The notes beneath the pieces are model-generated. The model was not told the origin of the DNA. It did not search any database and saw only the letters and a list, made by a program, of their open reading frames with translations. From contig JANTQA010000023.1 in assembly GCA_027625915.1 (NCBI GenBank), forward strand, positions 2,666,001 to 2,730,000: a DNA stretch of 64,000 nt. Reading direction: 5' to 3'. Shown here piece after piece: positions 23,541-35,834 of the stretch. This DNA is from Anaeramoeba flamelloides. Its lineage: Eukaryota; Metamonada; Anaeramoebidae. How positions within the stretch are numbered: position 1 is the stretch's first letter; each line of letters begins with the position of its first letter. A program made the position numbers and the translations under genes.

Positions 23541-24481
23541 TTATTTATTTAAATACCCTTTTTTTATTAGAGAATTTGATAACTCTTCTCTGAGTTTTAC
23601 GTGCCTTTTGCCTAGCAATTGACGAACAGAATTTATCAATAAAATGTCTTGTGTTTTTAAAACACGAACAGGCTCTTTTTTAAATAACCATAATTTGGGT
23701 GTTTCTTCGTCATCATCATCCTCATCATCCTCGTCATCATCGTCTTCGTCTTTTTCGTTTTCGTTTTCTTCTTCGTCTCCAAGCTCGACAATATTCTTTT
23801 CATCTTGCTCCTCAATGACAAGCTCGGAGTTTGCATATGAAAGCTTTATAGCAAATTGGATGATCGCTGTAAGGTATTTTTTAAGATCAAAAAATAATGT
23901 AAATACGGCATCATTTCTAATATGCTTCAGTCCGGATTTTGCCGCAAGTGTTCGAACAAGCAAAAACAAAACGTTAATGTCTGGTAATGTTTTTGAATTT
24001 ACACACTCATAATTTTTTTTGGCCCAATCAGGGATGTTGCGAACTTGACTTTTTTGATCCCAAAACCCAACACGTTGATCAGAACCTTCACTTTGTCTTG
24101 AGGCTGTTTGGTTGTTAATTAAATTATGTGTTTTGAGTTAATTTGGTTTTTTGTTTGAGATGAATGTTTGTTATTGAAAAAAAGATTTATTTGAGACATC
24201 CATATTAAAATAAAAAAGACATAAAAATAAAGAGATTGTAAAGGCTTTTAATAGAACCATTTGTGAAAAAGAAAAAAAAAAAACAAAATAACAACATTGT
24301 TGGGATTGTTTGGATTGCATTCTTGAGATCTGTTGCTGCTGCTGTTGTTGTTGCTGCTTTTGGCGCATCGATAATTCGTTTAAACTGCTAGACGAAGGTG
24401 CATTAATATTTTTAATCATTCCAACAACAAATTGGTTATGTAATTTGACTTTGTGGATCCATCAAACAATTAAAAAAAAAT

Positions 24482-24517
<36 letters not shown>

Positions 24518-24828
24518 TTTTTTAGATTAATGTAATTCAATTAATTTTGAAGTAAACACTTCGGGTAATATAAAAGAAAGAAATAGGTATGATTCAAAAA
24601 GAAATTTTATAATTTAAAGTTCATACTCCCACTTGGTTGAAGAATTTCACGAACTCGTTCTTCAAATTCGATTTTTGAAATTTGTGCATAGATAAAGAGC
24701 CTAAATTGATGCCAATAGAATTGACCCTTTTGAGATTTTTCACCACCAAGTTGTTTAAGAATTTGATTTTTAAGGCTTATAACATCCACACGTTGCCCTG
24801 AAACTTTTTGTGATTGTTCAACAGACAT
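23541..24828 (-). CDS. TADA1: SAGA complex subunit Ada1/Hfi1 (TADA1)
   Basis: Three exons on the minus strand: 24828-24627, 24448-24296 and 24103-23541; both junctions phase 1; 305 residues (human TADA1 is 335). Ada1 is a histone-fold subunit that holds the SAGA histone acetyltransferase coactivator together. Exon 1 has the SAGA-Tad1 opening (LKNQILKQLGGEKSQKGQFY WHQFRLFIYAQISKIEFEERVREIL). Exon 2 gives KLHNQFVVGMI, matching the LHNQFLLAIL motif of the family, then a Gln-rich run. Exon 3 has RVGFWDQKSQVRNIPDW, then LPDINVLFLLVRTLAAKSGL (histone-fold-like), an acidic Asp/Glu stretch near residues 215-245, and a Lys-rich end. The second donor (GTTGTT at 24295) is weak compared with GTA donors elsewhere; its position could be off by a codon or more. 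The first donor GTATGA and both acceptors are good. Confidence 0.85.
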
Positions 24829-25304
24829 ATTCTGAATTGAAAAATAATCAAAACAATAAGAAAGGAAATAAAAATAAAAAATGAAATAATTTGTTAAATT
24901 TTTGGAATCGGAATTTCACTTTGAACGAAATTCGATAAGAGTTTTAAAATTTAACTTATTTTTTGTTTTTTCAAGACAATGGATCTTTTATTTGGTGAAT
25001 TAAAAGAATTTTTTAAAAATTTAAAGATCTAAAATTAATCTGACTTTTAAGAGAACAATTATTCAATTAGGTTACTTGAACAATTTTTAAGTCTGAGATA
25101 AAATCATTTCTAAATTGAGTCTAGTCTTTAAATCGGGTTTTTAATTAGAAAAATAGAAATTAAACAATTTGATTAAATATAGTTTTGTTGGGTGAATCTT
25201 AATCACCTCAGCACAAAAGTTCTATGAATTTAGGACTACTTTTGAAGGAAATATTAATAAAAATTAAAGAGAAATTTCTCTGAAAATCAATTGAATTTTT
25301 AACG

Positions 25305-25490
25305 GACTAATCTCGTTTAAATTTTTTTACCATAAGTTTAATAGAGAGATAAGAAAATTTTTTACCAATTTCTTAGATTTCAAAGAACCCTTATTTATTT
25401 TTAATATTAAACATATTTTTAAATAAGGAATTCTTATTTAGAAATTGATCCAAAAAAAAATAATAGAGATTAGTTCCTTAATGAAATTTA
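25305..25490. repeat. Palindromic repeat, copy 1 (relative at 32295-32475)
   Basis: Ends GGACTAATCTC and GAGATTAGTTCC are inverted. Arms carry ACCAATTTCTTAGATTTCAAA against TTATTTAGAAATTGATCC. The second copy shares GGACTAATCT, TTTAATAGAGA, CTTAGATTT, TTTATTTTCAATATTAAAC-like core and TTTAGAAATTGGTC in the same order. Confidence 0.75.
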
Positions 25491-27081
25491 ATGGTTGGAC
25501 ATTAAAATCGACCATGGAAGTTATCATGAAAATTTCTGGAAATAAATGAAAAATGTTGAAATATAAAAGAAAAATAAGGAAAATTTATTGTGATTTTTAA
25601 GGAAATATTTATTTTTTGATTGTTTCGTGTGCTTAATACAAAATATTACCCAAAAAATAGAGGAAAAAAAGAAAAGAAAAGAAAAGTTATCGAAATTTAC
25701 AAAAATAAATGTTTAAAGATAGAATCTTGGAAAAGTTTTCTTCTATCTTTGTTTCAGATTTTTTTTTGATTCTTGAAAGTATTAAATTTAATATAAGACA
25801 TTTTCTTTCTATTCTTTATTTTATATAGGATTTTAAGTACATCTTTCATATTTTTTATATGTTTTTTTATTTTTTTTAGAAAAAGAAAAAAAAAAAAAAA
25901 CGAAAACTAAAAAAGACTTGAAATTAAGCCAAATTTCCCATAAGTATTTATCTCACATCCAACAAAAACTATTCCAAAAAATTTTATTAAAAAAAAGGAA
26001 ATCTTAAAAAAAAATATTTTCAATATACTATGGTTTAAAAAAAAAACAGAACAACCATTGAATATATTTGAATAAATGTGTTAAATGTCAACATTGGTCG
26101 GGATGAAAATGAAAACGAATTTTTCCAATTAATCAACATTCTAAATAGTTGCGAACAATCGTTAAATTACTGTATTAGGAGTGTTAATTTATTTTCGATC
26201 AATGATCGTACTTGTGTAATTTGAAAATGTGATAAAAAAATGTTTATTTTCAAGAATTGTAATTAGAATTGTCTACAAATTTCAAAGAAAAAATGGAAAT
26301 ATTCTCATTGGAAATTTGAGGTTTTTCTGAACAAAAATCATCAAAATTCATCTTTGGAAATATTATTGAAATTTAGTTGAAATTTTTTGATATTTCAAAA
26401 TAAAAAATATTAAGATAAATTGATAGAAATTTATTTTTTATCTTATATTGATGATTTTCATAAAAAAATATTTTCTCTCAAGATATAAGAAAGTGGAAAT
26501 TTTATTTGATGTATGGATTTAAATTGAAATATCTATTTTTAAAATACAATTTCATAGTGTCTACACAACTATTATTCTTATAAAATTTTCTTTTTGGATT
26601 GGAATTGCTCTAGATAATAATACTAAAAAATAAAATCTAGTTCGAGATTGAATTTTAAAATATAAAGAAATTTTCTGGAGTTAAAATAATAAAACTAAAG
26701 CTAATTTGATAAAAGTACATTGTTTTTTAAAATATAGGTTATATAAAGAAAAATAATGAAAAAAAAAAAAAAAAATTCAATATGATATTTTAGAAAAAAA
26801 TACCAAGGTAAAGATCTAAAGAAAACAATTTACTCATTTTTTTAATTTAAAAATAAATTAAATTCACAGAATATATGTTTGATATTAAATTTATCATTTA
26901 TATATTAAATGATCACAAAATTAGTTTTTTATTCTACTCACATAGCTATAATAATTTGTAAAAAATAAAATTTATTTGATTTCTAATTTGACCAAAGGTT
27001 CCAATATTAGATCAATACTATTTAATCAATAAACCAATAATTTTTTCAACGTTACTATAGAATTTATCTACAGCTCTTCTT

Positions 27082-27451
27082 AAGCTACCGTGAAATTGTG
27101 CCAATATCAAATTTTGATGTTGATATAAAATTTTAAATCTAAGAATATAATAATAAGAAAGCCTATATATTAGAAACATTTTTCAGAAATGAGTTAATAT
27201 GAAAAATATTCTTCTAATGTGATCAAAAAAAAAATTCATTTTTTTCAGAAATTTTATGTTGTTTTTTAATGGATTTTTGATGTTTAGAGTTGGGTTCTGA
27301 AAATTTATTTTTTGAAAATCAGAAAAAATTCTTGAATATTGGTTCAATTAGGAATTTTTTTTTAATATGAGCTTTCTTATTATTAAATTCTTTGATTTAA
27401 AAATTTATATCAACATCAAAATTTGATATTGATTAAATTTCACGGTAGCTT
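27082..27451. repeat. Palindromic element with AAGCTACCGTGAAATT ends
   Basis: Left arm 27082-27163 begins AAGCTACCGTGAAATT and contains ATATCAAATTTTGATGTTGA and AATAATAAGAAAGC; right arm 27371-27451 begins GCTTTCTTATTATT, contains TCAACATCAAAATTTGATAT and ends AATTTCACGGTAGCTT. About 80-bp arms and a 207-bp centre without coding potential. Confidence 0.85.
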
Positions 27452-27607
27452 TGGATTGACTGTATATGTCAATACAATGGAACGATATTTCGGACTTTTT
27501 TGTATTATCAACAATTTAACACAAAATTGAATTTCAATGTTTTTGAGATATTGGGTTTTAGATTTGACGATTAAAATAGCAATTGAGTTATTTAGAATTA
27601 TAAACCC

Positions 27608-28134
27608 CATTCCAAAAATTTGGACATACCAAAAATCAAAAACAGGCTAAATAAAACTTAATTTATTGTATTTTTCCAAACCTAATATAAAACAACATTT
27701 AAGTAACAAAGTATTCATGTTTTAATAAGTAATCATTTTAATCCAATCAAAATAAAAGAAAAAAAATGTAAACGAAAAAATAAAAACCGATTTGTGTCCA
27801 AAATAAGGAAATGATCCGAAGGAAAAATGTATTAGTTAAATTTTTTTAATTTTCACAAACAATTGTTGATCGATCAAATGATAAGATACCATCTACCAAT
27901 TATATATGATTTTTCTATTTAACAAATTTAACGTAAACCATCTATCAACCATCAAGAAAAATTCCAGATCTAACCAAACAGATTATGTAACAGGAAAAAA
28001 GGAATTGAAAACAAAAAACAAAAAAGACAAAAAATGAAATATTTTGTAAAATCAATATTCTTTCTAAATTGAATGTAAAGTGAAGTATTGTTATTTTAAC
28101 TACAGTTTAAACTGTGTCCAAATTTTTGGAATAT
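27608..28134. mobile_element. Non-autonomous TIR element, Tc1/mariner-like ends
   Basis: Left end CCATTCCAAAAATTTGGACA and right end TGTCCAAATTTTTGGAATAT are inverted over about 17 bp. TTTGGACA-type ends are familiar from Tc1/mariner elements, so I infer that superfamily weakly. About 525 bp, no transposase reading frame. A perfect CAGTTTAAACTG palindrome lies just inside the right end (28102-28113). Confidence 0.6.
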
Positions 28135-28600
28135 TGTTTATTACGAATTGAAATGGTGTATTATCAAATCACCCATCACTATTTAATAAAATAAAAAATC
28201 AAATAAAATTGTCATCCATGTTTAAAATATAAATATCAGGAAATAATAAAAAATATTGATCATTTTTTTTTTTAAATCATCTAAAATGTAAAGTTAGATT
28301 AATATTTCAAAACAAATTAGAAGAAAGATTTCCTAAGTAAGTGATTTCAAAACAAAATACAATACAATTATTTTATTTCATTGTTTCTCAGGAAATCGAT
28401 AATTTTATATTTAAGAATTGTTTTTATACTTGAATTTCGAAAACTTGTTTTGTGTAATTTATACTTCTTTCCCAATAATTATATATCTATATTATCATTC
28501 CTTTTTGATTATTGATAAATTTAAAAAAAGGATTAATCAATCTTTCCAAAAGTGAAAAAACACTTTAAAAAATTGAAATATTCTCATTTGATTGTTTAAA

Positions 28601-28601
28601 G

Positions 28602-28627
<26 letters not shown>
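28601..28627. repeat. TA dinucleotide microsatellite
   Basis: About 13 uninterrupted TA units in the 3' flank of the LIM-WH2 gene. Confidence 0.95.
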
Positions 28628-28632
<5 letters not shown>

Positions 28633-28899
28633 TTTCGTTAAAAAAAAAATAAATGAAAAAATATAAAATCATTTAATGTTAGTGTGATCACTGGGATCGA
28701 ATTTTTTGTAAAATTTTATTATAAACATCAAAAAGGTGATAAAAAAAAAAAAAAAAAAGAACATTAAAATAAATAAATAGATAGAAATATCACATAAAAT
28801 ATAATAAAAAAGTAAAAAACATCAATAATAAACAAATAATAAAAATAAATAATAAATATTTAGTTTTTATTATTAACTGAAAATGATAATTATTTATGA

Positions 28900-31800
28900 T
28901 TACCATTTTTTGGTTCCAGTTTTTTTAAGTTTTCCAAGCTGGAGCATCGCAAGCATTGCAATATTAGGGGTAACACAGGAACTGGACCTGGGATTCTTTT
29001 TGGTTTGTTGATTACTTTTTACATTTTTTGTGGATTTCTTCAAACCATTTTTGTTAAAAGAAGTAATTGCATCTAAGAGAGGATTTCCCATACGACCTTT
29101 TCTTCCACCAATTCCACCGCTTAATTTTGGTGGTCCTCCAAGCTTTGGTGGTGGTGGTAACCCCCCTCCAATTTTTGGTGGAGGTGGAATGTTACTTTCT
29201 CCAAGATTGGGTGGTGGTGGGATACCCCCCACATCTTGGCCTATTTTTGGTGGTGGTGGAATGTTACCCCCCACTGTCGTAGAAGTGGTGTTGGTTGAAG
29301 TGGTATTTGTTAAAGCTGTTGTTGTACTGCCCCTTGGTTTTGATTTTTCAATCCTTAATTCTTGTTCAAGTTTTTTCACTTTCTTATTGATTTCTGAAAC
29401 TTCTCTTTGGAGATTTTGACTTTTCCTTTCAAATTCTTTAACCTTCAATTCAACCTTTTGCTTTTCATTTGTCAGGGAGTTGACCTTGTCACAACTTTTC
29501 CTCCATCTTCTTTCAAAGGTTTCAGCCTTTTTTTTCAGATTTTCAATTGAATTGGTTTTGTTTGAATTCGTTGATTGCTGAGAAGTACTCAAAGTTGTGA
29601 TACTAAATGAACGTACCTTTGCAGAATGGCCCAATTTCATTTTTTTTAATCTTTGCACTTCTGTTTCAAGATCTTTTTTGGCACTTTCTAAAGAATTCTT
29701 ATCATTTGATAAGTCTTGGATTTTTTTGTCTTTTAATTTTAATGATCTATTTAAATCCAAAAGCCTTCTTTTTGTGTCTTGATCATTGTTGTTTGATGAA
29801 CCCCCCCCTTCTTGAACATTTGTCAGTGTTGTGTTTGTTTTTAATACTGGTTTAAAATTTTTCGATTGCTCAAGATCGCTTTGTGCTTGTGAAAGTTTTT
29901 TTTTGGTTTCTTCGAGTTCCTTTTCCAGTGATTGAATCTTTCCAAATTGAAAGCCTCCTCCAACTTTTCTACTTCTGGAAGTATTTTGTAATTGCTTATT
30001 GGCATTTTCCAATTTTGTTTCTAATTCTTTAATTTTTTGTTTGTCTCCAAAATTCATTCTTGTTCCACCTCCAACTGGGTTTTGTTTTTGTAGTTTTTCT
30101 TTTTCCTCCTTTTCTTCTTTATATAGCTTTTTGTAATGTTTATTTTTGTTTTTATATTTTTTTTCTTTATTTTCACAGGCTTTTAATTTTTCATTTAACA
30201 TGTCTTTTTCTTCATTTTCTTCTTTGAGCTTTTTATTTAATTTATCAATTTCTGATCGATCAAGAACTTTTTCAATTTTTGTTTCAGTGACAACTTTTTC
30301 AACAACTTTGACTTTTGGTGCTTTGTTTTGTTCTTCTTTGTATTTTTTTGAAAGTTCTTCATTACTTTTACTTAATTCTTTGATTTTTTGATCCTTCAAT
30401 TGAAGTTCTAAGATTTTGGAGTTTTCAAGATTTTCTAATTTGTTTTCTAATTCTTTTACTTTTGTTTGATCAACAATTGTCTCTGTTTTGGTTTGGATTA
30501 CAACTTTTTCAACTACTTTGACTTGTGGTTCTTTGCTTATTAATTCTCCTATCTTGGTTTCTAATTCTTTAATATCTTTTTGATAATTATCGATCAGTTT
30601 GGTTTCTTCTTTTAATTGTTCATTTAATTTACTAATTTCATTATTACTTGAACTACAAGACTTTTCTTTGAGAAGGTTTTGTGCCACCTTAAGATCAAAT
30701 TCTAGTTTCTTTATTATAACCAAACTTTTTTGTGATTCTTCTTGGTACAGTTTCTTATAAATCTTTTCTTTTTCTAGAAGCTGTTCAAATTCAAGTTGAC
30801 CTTTGAGTTCATCAATTTCTCTTGAATCAACTTTTTCTGTATTTACGTTTATACTTGTCGCATTTTTTGTGTTCTTAAGATCAGTTTTTTTTAATTCCTT
30901 AAGTTCCTTTTCTAATTTGTTAATTCGTAACTCATATTCTTTTTCTTTTTGACTCAATTGACTTGAATTTTGTGGTTGAGAATTACTTAACTTTTTATTA
31001 AAGATCCTTTTAGAATATTTATTTTTAACACACCCACTACTACAATACAACTAAATTATAAGAAAAAAAAAGAAAAAAATGAAAGACACTTATTAGTTAC
31101 ATAAAATTAAATTTTACTTTTTTAGAATTAAGGAAGAAATATATTCAAAAAGGTTATTTCTCATTGTATCTTATTGAAAAATTTTCTTTGTTTTCTTTGA
31201 TATTTGTGAGAGAATAGAATTTTCATATAACTTTCGAAAAAAAGGTTGAAATGGAAATTATTATTGCTAATTATTTAAATTATTAAAGAAGTTATACATT
31301 CGATTTCTTTTTTTAGAATAACCAGATTTTTGTGTTTTATTTTTTTTTATTTTTTTTTATTGGCCAACATTAGATTTAGGATTATCCCAATTTTATGTTA
31401 CATGAGTGTTAGAGTAAAAGATAAGATTCAATAAAAATGATTTAAATTTGAAGGGCAATTTAATTTCTTTTATAATCATGGAACTTTTTAACTTAGACCC
31501 TAATTAATGAATTAAGGTACATAAAAATAGTATTTTAACGTTGTGGCCTTTTTTAATTCTAAAATGAAATTTTGTAAAGATCTTTAAAAAAATTACATTG
31601 TTAAATTTGTGTTTGGACTTATGAAAAGGATGAGTTAACATTATTTTAAACTATTTATTAATTTTGAGGTCGATTTTTTGAAATCCAAAATTTCACATAT
31701 TTTCAATATAAAACTCAAATAAGTAACTGGTTCTTGTAATTAACAATTAAGATAATTCTTGAAAATTGTGAAACACTATTTTTTAGTTTTATGTTGGGTA

Positions 31801-33635
31801 AGACATTGATTTAGTAAGAAAATTTTTTTATTTTCTTATTATTTTTAATAATTAATATTTCAAATCAGATATCAGCCAATAAAATTAGTTGAGGTATATG
31901 TGATTCAATAAATAAATATTTGATATAAGTTTGATAACATAATATGAATGAAATTGAAATCTAACAAACAAAAAATTATTTTCTTTAATGTTTTAAAAAA
32001 GTTGTTTTCTGATTTTCAAAAAATAAAAAAAAATTGCAAAAAATTTTCAATTTTGAAAAATTTTTCCAAATTTTAACAAATATTTTGGTCTTATCCAAGA
32101 AGAACCCTTAAAACGATTCAAATCATTTTTCGAAGAAAAAAAATGATTTTGAATTTTGAGGATACAATGAGAAAATTCCGTAATATCTTCAAGAAAATGT
32201 TATTTTGAAAAATTGATTTTCATCTTTGAACAAAAACGAAATATCGAAGAAAAATTTTGTAAATGATTTCAAAATTTAATAGTTATAATTATACTTCTTA
32301 AGGGACTAATCTTTATAAATTTGTTTTACCTAAATTTAATAGAGATTGAGAAATTTTTTTTCCAATTACTTAGATTTGAAAACCTGTTTATTTTCAATAT
32401 TAAACTTATTTCTACAAAAGGAATCCATATTTAGAAATTGGTCAAAAAAAAACAAAATAGAGAATATTAACTTTAAAAATATAATTATTTTTCAACTATA
32501 TTGAATAAGTAAATTTTTTGTTAAACCAAAGAATTATCTCAAAAAAGAAAAAAAAAATCTATTATTTAATATCATTGCTATAAAAATAACGTATTAGATA
32601 ATAATTATGGAAATGGTAATAAAATAGGGTAAAAACCTGTTATAATATTTGAAATAAAATGAATTTGATAGTTTTCTTTTTCAGAAAAAATGGAAAAAAA
32701 AATTTGATCTCACTAGAAAAATTTTCTATTCTTGGTTTCTTAGTCGATCAGATTTTTTGAAACTTCATTTATTCAAATTTTCCAAGTATAGAATGTCACC
32801 AATGAAATACATTTATTTTTTTCCTTTTTGTGGTAGAGTACTGATCCATTAAGGTACAATTCTCCAATATAAGAGAGGTAATTTTCTTTTTTTTTGATTA
32901 TTCTTTGTATTAAGTACAAAACAGATTGTTAGTTATTATTATCTATCATTTTTTTGTCACTTATATTAATTTTCTATATCTTAGAGGTTAATTTATGAGT
33001 ATGTGTTCAAAGATATGAGGACTAGATATCCAATTAATAGTATTTTGGAAAAAAAAAAAAGTAATATGTATAATATCGAATGATAAAATTGAATGATTTC
33101 ACCTTGATACAAGTCACTTTTAATACTTAATCATTGAAATCAAAATAATTTCATTTAAAGACAAAAGAGTAAAATAAGAATAATGTATTATTTACCTTTT
33201 CAAGATTTACAATGCGGTTTGAGGGAATTTGTTTACCACAAGTCTCACATTTTAAACAATTCGGGTGAAATTCTTTTCCAGCAATTTTTATCATCCTTCC
33301 AGAAGCCAGTTTACCACAGGTACCACATTTCTTAGTAGGTATTCCTGTTTTTAGATTTCCACAGCTTTCACACAACCTTTTTGATTAAAGGAAATTAAGA
33401 AGAAAATAGAATGATGAAAAAAATTGTTTCACTAATTATAGGTGGCAAAAATAAATTGATACATATCAAAAAAGATAGAAACTTACAATTTTTCATCAAT
33501 TTTGATTAAATGGCCCAAACGTAATTGTTTATTACAGTTTGTACAAGCAAAACAAGTTCGATGTACTTTTTTCCCACTAAAAAATCGAAAATCAGAAATT
33601 ACAACATCATCACAAATTGAACATTTGCAAGACAT
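28900..33635 (-). CDS. Two-LIM, coiled-coil, polyproline, WH2 protein (probable actin regulator)
   Basis: Three exons on the minus strand: 33635-33487, 33376-33196, 31050-28900 (introns 110 bp and 2.1 kb); 826 residues. LIM1: C5, C8, H25, C28, C31, C34, C52, C55. LIM2: C67, C70, H87, C90, C93, C96, C113 and C117; its last cysteines come only from exon 3, which has no ATG at its start and opens right after an acceptor (AATTTAG), so the parts form one gene. Then a long Lys/Glu coiled coil (about 140-650) with a duplicated VKVVEKVV..TK block, a polyproline region (about 690-750: IPPPPKIG, IPPPPNLG, LPPPPKLG), and a WH2-like motif GNPLLDAITSFNKNGLKKST (765-784). WH2 binds actin monomers, polyproline tracts recruit profilin, LIM pairs dock to cytoskeletal partners; a role in actin assembly is inferred from these. 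A second LGKLKKTG motif ends the protein. I do not know a named family with this order. Confidence 0.88.
31540..32240 (+). repeat. ~700-bp dispersed element, copy 1
   Basis: Reverse complement of 45955-46650 in block order: AAAGATCTTTAAAAAAATT, GTGTTTGGACTTATGAAA, TTTTTTGAAATCCA, AATTAGTTGAGGTATATGTG, GTTGTTTTCTGATTTTC, AAATTGCAAAAAATT, TTTTGAATTTTGAGGA and TTTTCATCTTTGAACAAAAA. Identity looks moderate, so the copies are not recent. No coding capacity. Ends are not sharply defined. Confidence 0.75.
32295..32475. repeat. Palindromic repeat, copy 2 (relative of 25305-25490)
   Basis: Begins GGGACTAATCTTTATAAA; shares TTTAATAGAGA, CCAATTACTTAGATTTGAAA, TTCAATATTAAAC and TTTAGAAATTGGTC with copy 1 in the same order and orientation. 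Lies in intron 2 of the LIM-WH2 gene. Confidence 0.7.
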
Positions 33636-35380
33636 TTTGAAAAAGAAAATTAAAATTTTTTTTTTTTATAAAAGTATTTATTAAAAAAAAATGAGATTAT
33701 TTCTAAAGTTTTTTGTTGAAATATAATGTTCTTCTTCTTTTTTTTTATTTGAAGGATTATAGTCAAAAGTTTGATATTATTACATTTTGAACAGATATCA
33801 GATTCAAATTTACAGTTTTTTCAAAATACTGGATCTGGATTATTCATAGAAAACTTTTAAAAAACACAAGACAATTAACAGTTTGATCTATTTTCACAAA
33901 TAACGAGTAAATTTTTGAAAAATATTTATTATTTATTTTTTATTTTTAAAAATAAACTTTGATTAAAATTCACAAAATTTATTATTTTATTGAGAGAAAC
34001 TAATGTTTTTGAAAAAAAGTTGAAAAGAAAGTAGTAGCCTATATAATTTAACCAATTATATATTAACATTTTTTTCAAAAAGATTTGTTATAATAAAAAA
34101 GAAATATTCTATAATATTGGATCATAAGTTTTAAAAAATAAAATCAATCAAAACAAGGATTTTGTCAATTGATAAATGATATTTGAAGTTTTATTATAAA
34201 AACAAATTTAATTCGAATAATGGAAAAACTTAATTAAATTAAAATGGGTAACAAAGCTATCACTTGAAAAGAAACCGGCAATGAAAAAAAATATATAATA
34301 ATATGGTAAATAGAAATAAATTGAGGTTTAAATTTTAAACAAAAAGAAAAGTCGTCTTTTTTGAGAGGATCCAATCTTTTAAAATCCCTCTTTTTAAATC
34401 TCTTTATCAAATTAGTTTTAATTATGGGGTATAGTAAGCTCAAAGAGTAAAAAAAAATTCATCCTATTGTTTTATAGCTATTTCTCTGCTCTAAATTTGG
34501 TATCAAAAATTAAAATGAACGAGATAATTTTTGCTGAGGTTTCAAATTGAGTTCAAATCATGAATATATTTTTGTTAAATTTTACTGATCTTGTGGGTTT
34601 ATCTCTAAAACGAATATTTTATTTTTTAAATAATACAAAATTTCAAAAGATCAAACCAAGATCTTACTCAATGAATTTAAATAAATCTTGATAATTTCGT
34701 TTTTGAACTCTTTATCTTTTTAATTCCAAACAATTTAACAAAATAATATTTTCTATTTATTTTTAATTGAAAGTGTTTTATTTGAGAATAACACTCTAAC
34801 CCATAAATTCAAACATGGGGAATCTTAGTATGTTGTGTTTTCAAAAACTATTTGTGTAGGTTAGGAATTATTGTTGAGCAAATGTTTAAATATTTTTAAT
34901 AATAAATTTATATTTTCTTTGACAGATCTATTTTCTCTAACTCATAATCATTAAACACAATAAACTGTGAATTGGAAAACTAATTGAAGACTCCTTTATA
35001 TAAAAAATGAGATTATGTTATTTTTAAAGAAAAAATTTTCAAGATCCATTGATCAATACAATTTTTCGAATATTTGAAACCAAACACACTATTGATTCCA
35101 TACACAACTATCTTCTTTCATTGTTGAAATTTAAATGTTGTCAAGTTGCCTTTTTTGAAATTACTTGGGAGAAGAAAAAATTGTTATTTTGAATACCAAA
35201 ATTAATTTTCCTTTCAAATAGATTGTTTTTAAATTCCTCAATCTTATTCATGATCAAATATATACCGAGGAGAAAACTTGGTTTTCTTCGTGAAATTGAA
35301 ATTACTCCTTTGGAAAATTTCTTGTCATTGTGTTTGGTCTTTAAAAATATAACACTTTATTCAGTAAAAAGTATTCTTCT

Positions 35381-35834
35381 GTTGAGAGAAAAATGTTTGA
35401 GATAGAAAAAGGGTTGCAAACCATTTTTAATTGGGAACATTAGTAAAATTGAAAATCAAATCCTATTGATAACTAGGTGAATTTTATATAAACCCAGGTT
35501 TAAATGTGTTACAAGTTCATTAATTTGTAGTTTGTGTAGAATACTCATTTGGATGGTTGGTAACTAAAGTAGAACATGCTATTTTAACAAAAATCCAAGT
35601 TTTAGTAAAGTTTATTATTAATTCTGAAAATGGTAATTTTTAAACTTACTTTAGATTATAAAAAATAAGGTTTTGAAAAAGTAGATTTACATTAATCCTT
35701 ATTCTAACAAGTAGATTATTGTTATTTACTTTAGTTATTTCACAAACGATTGAAATTAAAAATCATTTTCAGTAAGGTTTCCAATTAAAATTGCTGTCCA
35801 ACTATTTTTCGCTGTTCAACATTTTTCTCTCAAG
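35381..35834. mobile_element. MITE-like element with CTGTTGAGAGAAAAATGTT ends, copy 1
   Basis: About 454 bp, direct repeat of 43945-44401 with roughly 95% identity by eye (shared GATGGTTGGTAACTAAAGTA, CAGGTTTAAATGTGTTACAA, AAACGATTGAAATTAAAAAT). Terminal inverted repeats GTTGAGAGAAAAATGTT and AACATTTTTCTCTCAA, with secondary inner ends GGGTTGCAAACC and GGTTTCCAAT. No coding capacity. High identity suggests recent movement. Confidence 0.9.

Larger units (their letters stand above)
24829..28899. other. Intergenic between ADA1 and the LIM-WH2 gene
   Basis: The ADA1 promoter should lie near 24829 (both genes on the minus strand). I see no coding exon. Repeats: a palindromic element at 25305-25490 with a relative at 32295-32475, a palindrome at 27082-27451, a TIR element at 27608-28134, and a TA microsatellite (28601-28627). 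Confidence 0.7.
31051..33195 (-). other. Intron 2 of the LIM-WH2 gene (2.1 kb)
   Basis: Donor GTAAAT and acceptor ATTTAG on the minus strand, phase 0, splitting LIM2 between its sixth and seventh zinc ligands. Holds one copy of a ~700-bp dispersed element (31540-32240) and a palindromic repeat (32295-32475). No exon seen. Confidence 0.85.

Noticed and set aside
33151-33635. A separate small LIM protein gene
   Set aside because: The second LIM domain lacks its last zinc ligands unless joined to the exon at 31050, which itself lacks a start codon and follows an acceptor in matching phase.
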